From assembly GCA_963725275.1 (NCBI GenBank), contig CAVRXS010000005.1:1-64000 (forward strand): a stretch of 64,000 nt of DNA, read 5' to 3'. The stretch is from Bog-756 sp963725275. GTDB lineage: Bacteria; Actinomycetota; Acidimicrobiia; Acidimicrobiales; RAAP-2. The notes below the pieces were generated by a model. The model made no database searches. It was not told the DNA's origin and saw only the letters and a list, made by a program, of their open reading frames with translations. Both the position numbers and the translations under genes were made by a program. Shown piece by piece: positions 26,093-34,840 of the stretch (positions within the stretch are counted from its first letter, which is position 1; each line of letters opens with the position of its first letter).

Positions 26093-26255
26093 GGGGTCTG
26101 CCGGGATGCCGCCATCGGTCCTGGCCGTGATTTGAGACCTCCCGGGTGGCGCTGCTCCGAATCGTCCCGGGATGGATGCAAGCGCGAGGTGATCTCGACG
26201 GTCCCGCACCCGAGCGAGGCGGTTTCGGCGCAGCCGACGGGGGTAAGGGCGCGGT

Positions 26256-26828
26256 GTGCAACCTAAGCTCGCAACGGTGAGCACGAACGGCTCGGACCGG
26301 CCAGCCATGGAGACCCTCATGACGCTGCTCGAGTCGGCCGCATCGGTGGAGGAGCCCAACGAGGAGATCGATGGGCTCTCGATCCTCCACCACGGGCTCC
26401 AGTGCGCAGACCTGCTCGCCGCTTCGGACCCGGACGACCCGGAACTGCAGGTGGCGGGTCTGCTCCACGACGTGGGTCATGTCCTCGCCCCCCGCCACGA
26501 GGACATGCACGGGAGGGTCGGAGCCGATGCGGTCCGGCCCGTCCTGGGTGAGCGCGTGGCCGCGCTCATTGAGGGGCACGTCCCCGCAAAGCGCTACCTG
26601 GTGACCGTGGACCCGGCCTATCGCAGCGGTCTCTCCGCCGGCAGCCTGCGGACCCTCGAGTTGCAGGGGGAGACCATGACCGCTGCCGAGGCGGCGGCAT
26701 TCTCACGGACTCCCCACTTCGACGGCGCGGTGCGGCTCCGTCGGGCCGACGAGCAGGCCAAGGATCCGGGCGTGCCGGTCTCGCCGCTGAGCTCCTGGTT
26801 TCCGATCCTGAACCTCGTCGCGCAGTGA
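26256..26828 (+). CDS. HD-domain diiron oxygenase, PhnZ-like
   Basis: 190 residues of the mixed-valence diiron HD family (PhnZ/MIOX type), which in PhnZ cleaves the C-P bond of 1-hydroxy-2-aminoethylphosphonate. Metal ligands are visible in order: ILHHGLQCADLL, LLHDVGHVLAP (His71-Asp72), DMHGRVGADAV, LIEGHVPAKRYLV and RLRRADEQAKDPG. Length is normal for PhnZ. GTG 26256 has a purine-rich site upstream; GTG 26277 and ATG 26307 are alternatives. It overlaps the next gene by GTGA, so the two act together. No phnY hydroxylase gene is in the window, so the substrate is uncertain. Confidence 0.8.
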   Translation: MQPKLATVSTNGSDRPAMETLMTLLESAASVEEPNEEIDGLSILHHGLQCADLLAASDPDDPELQVAGLLHDVGHVLAPRHEDMHGRVGADAVRPVLGERVAALIEGHVPAKRYLVTVDPAYRSGLSAGSLRTLELQGETMTAAEAAAFSRTPHFDGAVRLRRADEQAKDPGVPVSPLSSWFPILNLVAQ

Positions 26829-27910
26829 CCGCCGAAAGAAATTCCAGATTGCCACGAGTGCTGCTCGTGATCCTCGACGGCGTCTCGCCGCGGCATGTGG
26901 ACAGCGCGATCATGCCGAGCCTGACCGCTATGGCCCGCTCCGGAGGGTGGTGCCGGGACGGCGTGACCGGGGTCATGCCCTCGACGACCTACCCCAACCA
27001 CGCGACCCTGGTGACCGGCGTGACCCCCGCTCGGCACGGCATCGTGGCGGCACACATCCCCCTGCCCACCGGTCCGGTCCCGTCGTGGAAGCGCGGACCG
27101 GCAGTGACCACCCTGTTCGATTCCATGCGGGCTGCAGGGCGGCAGAGCGCGGCGGTGTTCGGGGACCAGCACCTCGTCGGTGCCATGGGAGCTGCGGTTG
27201 CCGACTACGTCTGGCCCGAGGAGGGCAGGTTCGGTGAGGACGTCGCCTGCGACGTCTTCGGGTACGCGAAGGACCGCGAGACGGTTGCCCGGGTCCAGGG
27301 TGCCATCGAGGCCGGCGCCGAGTTGGTCGTGGCCCAGCTCAACGAGCCGGACACGGCCGCGCACATCTTCGGACCGGACAGTGTCGAGGCCCTGCACCGC
27401 TACGGGCGGACCGACGGGTACCTCGCCTCGCTCATCGTCCGCCTGAGGGACCAGTGGGAGGCGTGGGTCGTCATCGTGGTCAGCGACCACGGTCAGGAGG
27501 CGGTGACCGAACCGATACCCATCGATCTGCACGCCGCAGCGGCCCGGTCCGGGTTCGACGGAGTGGTGGTCGACGACGCGGCCGCGGCGGCGGTGGGCGG
27601 AGAGCTCGCACGGCACGATGCCTGGCTGTCCGAGGTTCCAGGAGTCGAAGGCGTCCAGCGCATCGACGACGACACGGTCGTGGCCTGGGCCACGCCTGGG
27701 CGGTGGTTCTCGTCAGTCGAGTTCCCCCTCCGCGGGATACACGGGAGTCCGCGGACCGCCCCCCAGGTGGCCGTCGTCGCCGGTGGGCATCCGGCATCCC
27801 GGGAGCTGGCAGCTGAGCTGACCGCTAGCCCGCGGGAGTCCACATGGTGGGCGCCCGCCATCGCCGGACTGCTCGACATCCCCCCGCCCGGCGGGCGGAA
27901 ACCCGCCTGA
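26825..27910 (+). CDS. Alkaline-phosphatase-superfamily phosphodiesterase
   Basis: 361 residues related to nucleotide pyrophosphatase/phosphodiesterases and phosphonoacetate hydrolase. The metal Asp and nucleophile are in LLVILDGVSP and MPSTTYPNHATLVTGV (Thr near residue 55); further metal ligands are in LNEPDTAAHIFGP, VVSDHGQEAV and FPLRGIHGSPRTAP. No signal peptide, so it works in the cytoplasm. The 4-base overlap with the PhnZ-like gene points to a joint role in breaking down a phosphonate or phosphate ester. A general phosphodiesterase is the alternative. Confidence 0.85.
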   Translation: MTAERNSRLPRVLLVILDGVSPRHVDSAIMPSLTAMARSGGWCRDGVTGVMPSTTYPNHATLVTGVTPARHGIVAAHIPLPTGPVPSWKRGPAVTTLFDSMRAAGRQSAAVFGDQHLVGAMGAAVADYVWPEEGRFGEDVACDVFGYAKDRETVARVQGAIEAGAELVVAQLNEPDTAAHIFGPDSVEALHRYGRTDGYLASLIVRLRDQWEAWVVIVVSDHGQEAVTEPIPIDLHAAAARSGFDGVVVDDAAAAAVGGELARHDAWLSEVPGVEGVQRIDDDTVVAWATPGRWFSSVEFPLRGIHGSPRTAPQVAVVAGGHPASRELAAELTASPRESTWWAPAIAGLLDIPPPGGRKPA

Positions 27911-27958
27911 CGCTCCCGGCATTGCCGCTCGCGCACCCGGTCTCTACAGTTGGCGTCC

Positions 27959-28507
27959 ATGAGCGAAACAATCGACCGCTACCGTCTGATCGCCAACGGC
28001 TTCGACGCCAGGATCAAGGCGACCCCCGCAGACGCCTGGGATGCTGCGTCGCCGTGCGCCGAATGGAGCGCCCGGGGGGTCGTGGGTCATGTCGTCGGCA
28101 ACCACCGTTGGCTCGCGACCAAGATCCGCGGGGGCGAGCCCGAGCCGATGGCCAAGGACGAGGATCCCGCGGAGGCATGGCGTCATGCCTGGGGGACTGT
28201 GCTGCAGATCACCGGTGAGCCGGCTGCGCTGGCCACGGTTGTGGAGGGTCCGACCGGCGAGATGCCCCTCGAGCAGATGCTCGGCAACTTCGTGTGCATG
28301 GACCTGCTCGTCCACACCTGGGATCTGGCCCGCGCTGTCGGCGCTGACGAGCGCCTCGACGAGGCCAGCGTTGCGATGGCCTACGAGGTGATGAAGCCGA
28401 TGGACGACCAGATTCGCCAGCCCGGGGTGTTCGGCCCGAAGCTCGACCCTCCGGCAGGCGCCGACACCCAGACCCAGTTCCTCTACTTCCTCGGTCGCCG
28501 GGCATGA
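27959..28507 (+). CDS. TIGR03086-type DinB-fold metal-binding protein
   Basis: 182 residues with the four-helix DinB/mycothiol-dependent maleylpyruvate isomerase fold. The pattern ETIDRYRLIANGFDARI, PCAEWSARGVVGHVVGNHRW and FVCMDLLVHTWDLARAVGAD matches the family, including the metal-binding His residues of VGHVVGNH and LVHTWDLA. Such proteins are thought to use mycothiol as cofactor; substrates are mostly unknown. ATG 27959 is chosen at the start of similarity. Confidence 0.85.
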   Translation: MSETIDRYRLIANGFDARIKATPADAWDAASPCAEWSARGVVGHVVGNHRWLATKIRGGEPEPMAKDEDPAEAWRHAWGTVLQITGEPAALATVVEGPTGEMPLEQMLGNFVCMDLLVHTWDLARAVGADERLDEASVAMAYEVMKPMDDQIRQPGVFGPKLDPPAGADTQTQFLYFLGRRA

Positions 28508-28532
28508 CGACCCGGCGCTCGGGCCGTCGTCG

Positions 28533-29384
28533 CTAGGGCTCGGTCCGCGAGAAGATCCGCACGGCAAGGCCGAGCACGAGCAGGGTCCACACCGCCGCCC
28601 AGACGATGTAGACGATGGGCGGCCCGCTGCTCGCCTCGAACGGGTTGACCGCCCGGCCGCCCTCCTCGCCCAGGGCCCGCGCCAGCACACTCGCCGGTTC
28701 TAGATACCAGATCGCCGCGTGCCAGAGGCCGTCGGTGGGCAGCACGACCTTCGAGATCCGCCCGGCCGTCTGCAGGGACTGGATGTTGAGGGCGGCCCCG
28801 AGGGTGCCGACCACGCCCGCCAGCCACGAGGCGCCGAACAGCGCCACCGCGACCGCCCCGGCGGTCATCGGCGCGAGCACGGTGCTCAGCGCGAGGGTGA
28901 GGGTCAGGACGAGGATGCCCTCGAACACCAGGTATGCGATGGCTGCGACCGGCCCCGGCGGGGCGTAGCCGCTCACCCCCCAGACCACGAGGACCTCGAG
29001 CGAGCCGACCATGATCGCGTAGGCGGCGACGACCGCCGCCATGCCCAGCCACTTGCCGCAGAGGATCTGCCATCGCGACACCGGCCGGACCAGGATGGCC
29101 TGCGCGACGCCCGAGTCGATCTCGCCGGAGATCGCGGGCGACGCGATCACGACCGCGCTCAGACTGATCACGAAGCTGAACATGAACATGAAGAGGATGA
29201 GCGCCGTGGCGGTCGCGAACCGGCCCTCGCCGGTCGGAAGGACGGTTCGGCTGTGGCTCAACCGGTAGAAACCCCAGGCGCTCAGGCCGACCATCGCGAG
29301 CGAGATGCCGGCGAGGGCGAGCAGGAGACGGCGACGGGATGCTTCCTTGATCGTGATGCGGGCGACGACGGAGATCACCCTCAT
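28533..29384 (-). CDS. ABC transporter permease (ABC-2 type)
   Basis: 283 residues with six hydrophobic segments (LLALAGISLAMVGLSAWGFY, LFMFMFSFVISLSAVVI, ILVLTLTLALSTVLAPM). The sequence ISGEIDSGVAQAILVRPVSR, followed by WQILCGKWLG, is the characteristic cytoplasmic loop of ABC-2/NosY-type permeases. ATG 29384 overlaps the ATPase stop by ATGA. Last gene of a four-gene operon with an ECF sigma factor. Substrate cannot be told from sequence. Confidence 0.9.
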   Translation of the reverse strand: MRVISVVARITIKEASRRRLLLALAGISLAMVGLSAWGFYRLSHSRTVLPTGEGRFATATALILFMFMFSFVISLSAVVIASPAISGEIDSGVAQAILVRPVSRWQILCGKWLGMAAVVAAYAIMVGSLEVLVVWGVSGYAPPGPVAAIAYLVFEGILVLTLTLALSTVLAPMTAGAVAVALFGASWLAGVVGTLGAALNIQSLQTAGRISKVVLPTDGLWHAAIWYLEPASVLARALGEEGGRAVNPFEASSGPPIVYIVWAAVWTLLVLGLAVRIFSRTEP

Positions 29385-30340
29385 TTCGAGGCCTCCAGGA
29401 TCTGGAGGAAGCGCTCCTCGAGGTTGAGCCTGGTGGGAACGACGCCGTGGACCTGACCGCCGTTGGCCACGAGGGTTGCCACGAGCTCGGGGACCTCCTC
29501 CGGCCCGACCCCCGTCGTCTCGACCCAGCCGTCCTCTGACTGCGTCCACGGGCCGAAGCGCTCGACCGCAGACCAGCCGGTGGGGCCGAGGCCGCTCACC
29601 GAGATCCTGACCTTGTGCTGGACCTGCAGGAGCTCGGTCAGGGTGCCGATCGCAAGGGTTTTGCCGTGGTCGATGACCGCGACCCGCTCACAGACCTGCT
29701 GGGCCTCGTCGAGCAGGTGGGTGTTGAGGAAGACGGTGACCCCTTCGGTCCGCAGCTCGCGGATGAGCTCGCGGACCTCGTGCCGGCCGACCGGGTCGAG
29801 AGCGGAGGTCGGCTCGTCCAGGAAGACGAGCTCGGGATCGCCCACCATCGCGACGGCGAGCCCCAGTCGTTGCTGCATCCCCTTGGAGAACCGCCCGACC
29901 CGGTCACCCGCCCGGTCGGCGAGGCCGACCCGCCCGAGCAGCAGCGCCAGTCGAGCGTCCCGGTCGCCACGCGGGAGCCGGAGCAGGTCGCAGTGATAGG
30001 CGAGCACCTCGGTCGCGCTGAGCCACGGCTGGTAGCGGAAGGTCTCGGGAAGGTAGCCGATGCGACGGCGCACCTCGACCTCGCCGATCGGCACACCGAG
30101 CACCAGCGCCTCGCCAGAGGTCGGCCGCACGAGGCCGAGGAGCAACTTGACAGAGGTGGTCTTGCCTGCGCCGTTGGGCCCGAGGAAGCCGAAGACCTCC
30201 CCACGACCGACCTCGAGATCGAGTCCGGCCAGCGCGGTCGTGCCGCCGGCGTAGACCTTGGTCAGTCCCCGCGCGTAGATCGCCGGTGCGGTGTCCTCGA
30301 CGGGGGCGACCACCGCCGGAGCCACCTCAACCGAGCTCAT
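29381..30340 (-). CDS. ABC transporter ATP-binding protein
   Basis: 319 residues. Walker A is GFLGPNGAGKTTSVKLLLG, signature FSKGMQQRLGLA, Walker B ELVFLDEPTSALDP and the switch His is in FLNTHLLDEAQ. A 90-residue C-terminal extension is typical of ABC-2 exporters. Start overlaps the end of the anti-sigma gene by 14 bases and its stop overlaps the permease start, so all are cotranscribed. Probably energises export by the neighbouring permease, under control of the sigma factor at 31385. Confidence 0.93.
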   Translation of the reverse strand: MSSVEVAPAVVAPVEDTAPAIYARGLTKVYAGGTTALAGLDLEVGRGEVFGFLGPNGAGKTTSVKLLLGLVRPTSGEALVLGVPIGEVEVRRRIGYLPETFRYQPWLSATEVLAYHCDLLRLPRGDRDARLALLLGRVGLADRAGDRVGRFSKGMQQRLGLAVAMVGDPELVFLDEPTSALDPVGRHEVRELIRELRTEGVTVFLNTHLLDEAQQVCERVAVIDHGKTLAIGTLTELLQVQHKVRISVSGLGPTGWSAVERFGPWTQSEDGWVETTGVGPEEVPELVATLVANGGQVHGVVPTRLNLEERFLQILEASK

Positions 30341-31388
30341 CGGCCACCTGCAGCGCTTGCGCGGTCGAGACGAGTCCGCCCACGACCCGCACGGTTCCGC
30401 CGTGCTCCCAGATCACGCCCGACGCGAACCCCGACGGATCCGCCATGACCACGGCAGGTCTGCCACCGACCGTGGCGTCGGAGACGTTTGCATCCGAGGG
30501 GATCGGGACCGGCAGGACAGCGCCCGGCGCGCCGAGCACCCGGACCTCGGCAGCCAGCGCCGGGGACACGCCCGGCTGGGACAGGACGTAGTCCTCGATG
30601 CTCTGCGGGGTCGCACCGTTGGCGGTCAGTACCGGCGCCTTGGCAGCTCCGACGGCCAGCGCCGGAATGTCTGCCGAGCTCGGCCCGCCGGTGTAGGTCA
30701 CCAGCACTGCAGGACCCGCGTTGATCCTGAGGGTGGTCCCGACCAGCCAGGCAGGCACGCTGCCGTGGCCCACGCTCCGCTTCGTCGCACCCTGTCCGAA
30801 GGTCAGCGTGAGGTCGGCCGCCGGCTCGACCGAGATCGATGGGGATCCCGAGACGCCGCTCGGGAGCTGGCTGGGCAGGGTGAAGGTGAGCCCGGTCTCC
30901 GCCTCCGCCTGGGCGAGGCTGCCCACCTGGTAGCTCGGGCCGGTGCTGGTCTGGGTCAGCGTCGCGGTGGGCAGGGCTTGCAGCAGCGCAGACACGTCGG
31001 CCTCACCGAGTTGGATCGGGGCCACCTGGGTGGGCGTGAGCACGGTGACCACCCCTGCAGCCGCCGCCGAGGTCGCGCCGAGGGCCACGATCCCGACCGC
31101 TCCGATGGTCAGTGCCCGGCGGCTCGGACGTCGCCGTCTGGCCGGTGCGGCGGGCGCCGGTCGGCCCGAGTCGAGGTCCCGCTTGAACCGCGCCCATGCC
31201 AGGTCCGTGCCGATCTCGTGTTCTGAGAGGTCGGGCAGCAACCCGGCGACCGTGGCGGCGTCGGACTCCATCCGCCGCCGGCGGCGGGTGCAGCGGTCAC
31301 AGCTGCGGGTGTGGGCGCGCGCTGACTCCCGTACCCCCCACGGATCGTCCACGAGTCGGCGGAGCTCTGCGGTCGTGGCATGGGTCAT
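30327..31388 (-). CDS. Zinc-finger anti-sigma factor with membrane anchor
   Basis: 353 residues. The N-terminal ZAS motif HTRSCDRC (HxxxCxxC) binds zinc in anti-sigma factors. One membrane helix (ALTIGAVGIVALGATSAAAA) follows a basic stretch, and 250 extracellular residues end the protein. These contain QAEAETGLTFTLPSQLPSGV, which resembles sensor domains of other actinobacterial anti-sigma proteins. ATGA overlap with the sigma gene shows strict coupling. It is expected to hold the sigma factor inactive until an envelope signal arrives. Confidence 0.85.
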   Translation of the reverse strand: MTHATTAELRRLVDDPWGVRESARAHTRSCDRCTRRRRRMESDAATVAGLLPDLSEHEIGTDLAWARFKRDLDSGRPAPAAPARRRRPSRRALTIGAVGIVALGATSAAAAGVVTVLTPTQVAPIQLGEADVSALLQALPTATLTQTSTGPSYQVGSLAQAEAETGLTFTLPSQLPSGVSGSPSISVEPAADLTLTFGQGATKRSVGHGSVPAWLVGTTLRINAGPAVLVTYTGGPSSADIPALAVGAAKAPVLTANGATPQSIEDYVLSQPGVSPALAAEVRVLGAPGAVLPVPIPSDANVSDATVGGRPAVVMADPSGFASGVIWEHGGTVRVVGGLVSTAQALQVADELG

Positions 31389-31900
31389 GGCTCGACCTCC
31401 TTCCGGAATTGCGCTTCTGCCCGTCGCAGGGTCGTGCCCACGCTCGAGGGACTCATCCCCATTGCCTCTGCGACCTCGACGTAGGAGAGGCCACTGTGGC
31501 GGAGGACGAGAATGGTCGCCTTCTCCTTGGGGAGCTTCGCGAGCGCCTGGCGGACACGGCGGCGCTCGTCGGCCTCGAGGGCGCTCTCCTCCGGCTGGGG
31601 ACCGCTCCCCTGTGCTGTTTCGCTGGCTTCACGGCGACTGCGCCGCCGACCGCCACGCGCATGGTTGAGGGCCATGTGCACGGCGGCGGACCGGACCCAG
31701 GCGGACGGGTTGGTGAGGTCATCGGGGTAGCGGGCGTAGGCGGCGAGCATGACGTCCTGGGCCACGTCTCTCGCCCCCTCCCGCTCCCCCAGTACCCGGT
31801 ACGCAATGCGCACGAGCAGCGGATACATCTGCCGGAAGAAGGCGTCGAATCCCTCGCTGCCGGCCGAGCCCTGGTGTGCCTCGGATTCCACGGTGCCCAT
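31385..31900 (-). CDS. ECF-family RNA polymerase sigma factor
   Basis: 171 residues from ATG 31900. Region 2 is FDAFFRQMYPLLVRIAYRVL and ARDVAQDVMLAAYARYP; region 4 is LAKLPKEKATILVLRHSGLS followed by YVEVAEAMGMSPSSVGTTLR. First gene of an operon with its anti-sigma factor and an ABC exporter. In-frame codons upstream (GTG at 31906) could serve as alternative starts. The segment upstream on this strand has TGTCAC, a possible ECF -35 element, hinting at autoregulation. Confidence 0.92.
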   Translation of the reverse strand: MGTVESEAHQGSAGSEGFDAFFRQMYPLLVRIAYRVLGEREGARDVAQDVMLAAYARYPDDLTNPSAWVRSAAVHMALNHARGGRRRSRREASETAQGSGPQPEESALEADERRRVRQALAKLPKEKATILVLRHSGLSYVEVAEAMGMSPSSVGTTLRRAEAQFRKEVEP

Positions 31901-31993
31901 TGACACAATTAGGCACCACGCGGGCCTGAAACGTGACACCCGCCACATCCGTCCTGGTCAGCACATAGCGGCGATCTGGGTAAAGCTCTCGGT

Positions 31994-33456
31994 GTGCCCG
32001 AGCGTCCCCTGGCCGAGTACCGCCGGAAACGGGATGGGACCCGTACGCCGGAACCGATGCCGCGGGCAACGAAGGCCCCCCGTGCTCGGACGGCCCGCAA
32101 GCCGAAGGCGCCCACCTTCGTCGTCCAGGAACACCATGCCTCGAGTCTGCACTGGGACTTCCGCCTCGAACGGGACGGCGTCCTCGCATCGTGGGCGCTC
32201 CCGAAGGGTGTGCCGCTGACACCGGCCGAGAACCACCTGGCGGTGCACGTCGAGGACCACCCCCTGGAGTACGGATCCTTCAGCGGAAAGATTCCGTCGG
32301 GGGAGTACGGAGCTGGAGCGGTCTCGATCTGGGACCGGGGCACCTACGAGTGCGAGAAGTGGCGCGACGACGAAGTCATCGTGGTCCTCCACGGTGAGCG
32401 GGTCGAGGGGCGCTACGTCCTGTTCCAGACCCACGGCAAGAGCTGGATGATCCACCGGATGGACCCCGCTCCCGAGGGGTTCGAGCCGCTTCCCGCCACA
32501 CTGTCGCCGATGCTGGCGACACCTGGAGACCTCCCGAGCGGACGCGGGTGGGCGTTCGAGTTCAAGTGGGACGGCATCCGGGTCCTGCTCTGGGTCGACG
32601 GCGGCCGCCCCCGCGCGGTGAGCCGGAACGGAAAGGACGTCACCGGGGCCTTCCCGGAGCTCAGGGATCTGGCAGAGGCAGTGGGTTCGGATCAGCTGGT
32701 GCTCGACGGAGAGCTCGTGGTCCTCGGAGCAGACGGCCGCCCGACGTTCTCGCGCCTCCAGCACCGGATCCACGTGCAGAAGTCCAAAGATGTCACCCGT
32801 GCCGCGGCCCGTGATCCGGCCAGCTTCGTGGTGTTCGACCTGCTCCACCTCAACGGGAGATCGCTCCTCGGACTGCCCTACGACGACCGCCGGGCGCAAC
32901 TCGAGCAGCTCGAGATCGCAGGTCCGAGCTGGGGGATCGCACCGTCGTTCACCGAGGAACCGGCGGACGCGGTGCTCCGTACGGCGGTGTCACTCGGGAT
33001 GGAGGGGGTCGTCGCCAAGCGGCGTTCCAGCACCTACCAGCCCGGGGTCCGCAGCCCGGATTGGATCAAGGTCAAGGACCAACGCACCCAGGAAGTGGTC
33101 ATCGGTGGGTGGACCATCGGCCAGGGGGACCGGGCGGACACCTTCGGTGCCCTGCTGCTCGGGATCCCAGCCGAGGGCTCGCCGGCCACGCTCACCTACG
33201 TCGGGAAGGTGGGCACCGGGTTCTCGACGCTCGGCCCGGGAGGAGCTCCTGAAGAAGCTCGAGGCAGGCGTCCGGCGCACGAGCCCGTTCTCGGAACCTC
33301 TTCCCGCCGTGGTGGGGAAGGACCTCCACTGGGTCCGCCCGACGGTGGTCGGTGAGGTCCGGTTCAGCGAGTGGACACCCGATGGGCGCCTGCGACACCC
33401 GGTCTGGCACGGCGTCAGAACGGACAAGTCTGTGAAGGAGGTGCGCCGTGAGTTAG
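31994..33456 (+). CDS. ligD: NHEJ bifunctional 3'-phosphoesterase and ATP-dependent DNA ligase, one frame change
   Basis: Two of the three LigD domains. Residues 40-150 are the phosphoesterase domain (VVQEHHASSLHWDFRLERDG, VEDHPLEYGSFSGKIPSGEYG). From about 170 comes the ligase domain with the adenylated Lys in AFEFKWDGIRVLL (about residue 191), motif IIIa FVVFDLLHLNG, motif IV GMEGVVAKRRSSTYQPG and motif V WIKVKDQRTQEVV. Near 33240 the frame shifts by one; the ligase OB domain then continues as LLKKLEAGVRRTSPF and VRFSEWTPDGRLRHPVWHGV. One extra T at 33453-33454 seems to hide a TAG that would end the protein and overlap the polymerase start. Repairs double-strand breaks with Ku. Confidence 0.85.
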
Positions 33457-34345
33457 CGCGTCCGTCAAGACGACCGTCGACGGCCGCGAGCTCACGGTCT
33501 CCAACCTCGAAAAGGTCTTCTACCCGGGCAGCGGCTTCACCAAGGGGCAGATGCTCGACTACTACGCGCGGATCGCCCCGGTCATGCTCGGTCACGTCTG
33601 CGACCGGCCGCTGACCATGAAGCGCTTCCCGGACGGCGTGGACGGCGAGTCCTTCTTCGAGAAGCACCCGCCTCGCCACGCGCCGGACTGGTTGCGCCGG
33701 GTGAGCGTGCCGACGGGCGAGGCAGGCGCGGGGTCCGACTACGCGGTCGTCTGCGACCTGCCGAGCCTCATCTGGGTGGCCAATCTGGGAAGCGTCGAGT
33801 TCCACGTGCCGCTCTGGCACGCCGGCAGACGGCGCAACCTGCCCGGGCCTCCCGATCACATGGTGTTCGACCTCGACCCGGGTCCCGGGGCGTCGATCGT
33901 CGAGTGCTGCGTGGTAGGTCTCCTGATCGCGGACATCCTCGAGGATCGGGGCCAGGAGGCATACCCGAAGACGAGCGGGTCCAAAGGGCTCCAGCTCTAT
34001 GCACCCCTCGGTGGACGTCCGACGTGGGACAAGGTGCGCAAGGACGCACAGGACATCGCGATCCGGCTCGAACGCGAGCATCCCGAGCTCGTTGTGTCCA
34101 ACATGCGCAAGGGGCTCCGCGAAGGCAAGGTGCTCGTCGACTGGAGCCAGAACCACCCGGCGAAGACGACCGTCGCCGTCTACTCGCTGCGGGCGCGACC
34201 GGAACCGACTGTGTCGACGCCGGTGACCTGGGCCGAGGTCACCGGGTGCGCAGAGGGCGGCGACCACGGGACGCTCTCGTTCACCGCTGGTGCCGTGCTC
34301 GAACGGGTCGAGGCGCTCGGCGACCTGTTCGAGGCCGTTTCGTGA
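33448..34345 (+). CDS. ligD: NHEJ polymerase/primase (LigD POL domain), separate gene, start obscured by an indel
   Basis: Archaeo-eukaryotic-primase-type polymerase that fills ends during non-homologous end joining. Conserved blocks: LTVSNLEKVFYPGSGFTKG, MLDYYARIAPVMLGHV, the catalytic DxD in DHMVFDLDPGPG, YPKTSGSKGLQLYAPL and VLVDWSQNHPAKTTVAVYSL. In the written frame no start lies upstream of the conserved sequence. If one T at 33453-33454 is extra, GTG 33448 reads into the gene and overlaps a TAG ending the ligase, a natural coupled arrangement. The alternative is a PE-LIG-POL fusion as in Pseudomonas, broken by an indel. Without correction only ATG 33551 is available. Confidence 0.8.
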
Positions 34346-34397
34346 TCCGGCGTGTAGGGAGGTCGCCCAAGAGAGGGCGGTCTGTCGAAAAGTCCAG

Positions 34398-34442
34398 AAT
34401 CGGTATACACCGTATACTCAAAATATACGTCGTATACCGATT
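34398..34442. promoter_or_regulatory. 45-bp AT-rich inverted repeat upstream of the XRE/nucleotidyltransferase pair
   Basis: Left arm AATCGGTATACACCGTATA (34398-34416) and right arm TATACGTCGTATACCGATT (34424-34442) are inverse copies except at two positions, separated by 7 bases. GTATAC/GTATA occurs four times inside. It is far too AT-rich for this genome's terminators and lies 77 bases before the XRE-type gene, so an operator for that regulator is more likely. Confidence 0.55.
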
Positions 34443-34518
34443 TTGAACTACGACCAAACGGGTGGGGAGGAGTACCCCGGCGGATCCGTAGTAGTACCAG
34501 ATCTGATATCATCGAGGC

Positions 34519-34826
34519 ATGGACGCTGCAGCCCTGCTCCGTGAAGCCCGGCGGCGGAACCACCTTTGCGGCGGCGGCTCGCCCAACGCGGCGGGACGTC
34601 CCCCTCGACACTGTCCGCCTACGAATCGGGATCGTCGGTCCCCTCCGTCGCCACCCTGACCCGATTGCTCCGGGCGGCAGGGTTCGAGCCCGAGATCAGC
34701 CTCCGGCCGGCCCCGCCGGCTGACGAGCAGGAGCTCGCCCGGAAGATCGAGGCGCTGTTCGAGTTCGTCGACGTCCTTCCGCGCCGTCGGCCCGGGCCGC
34801 TCCGGTTCCCCGTCTTCGGAGCGTAG
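34519..34826 (+). CDS. XRE-family helix-turn-helix antitoxin-like protein, one frame change
   Basis: About 102 residues read over a one-base frame change near 34566. The first 16 codons (MDAAALLREARRRNHL) and the continuation RRLAQRGGTSPSTLSAYESG, SSVPSVATLTRLLRAAGFEP form one Cro/C1-type DNA-binding domain: helix 1 ends in the first frame and helices 2-5 are in the second. The C-terminal half is charged. It lies 14 bases before a nucleotidyltransferase gene, the arrangement of XRE/NTase toxin-antitoxin and abortive-infection pairs, and below the 45-bp inverted repeat. Confidence 0.65.
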
Positions 34827-34840
34827 GAGACGACCGTCCG

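Noticed and set aside
34398..34442. Rho-independent terminator for the polymerase gene
   Set aside because: Although strongly palindromic, it is AT-rich, has a long imperfect stem and lacks a following T-tract; an operator fits better.
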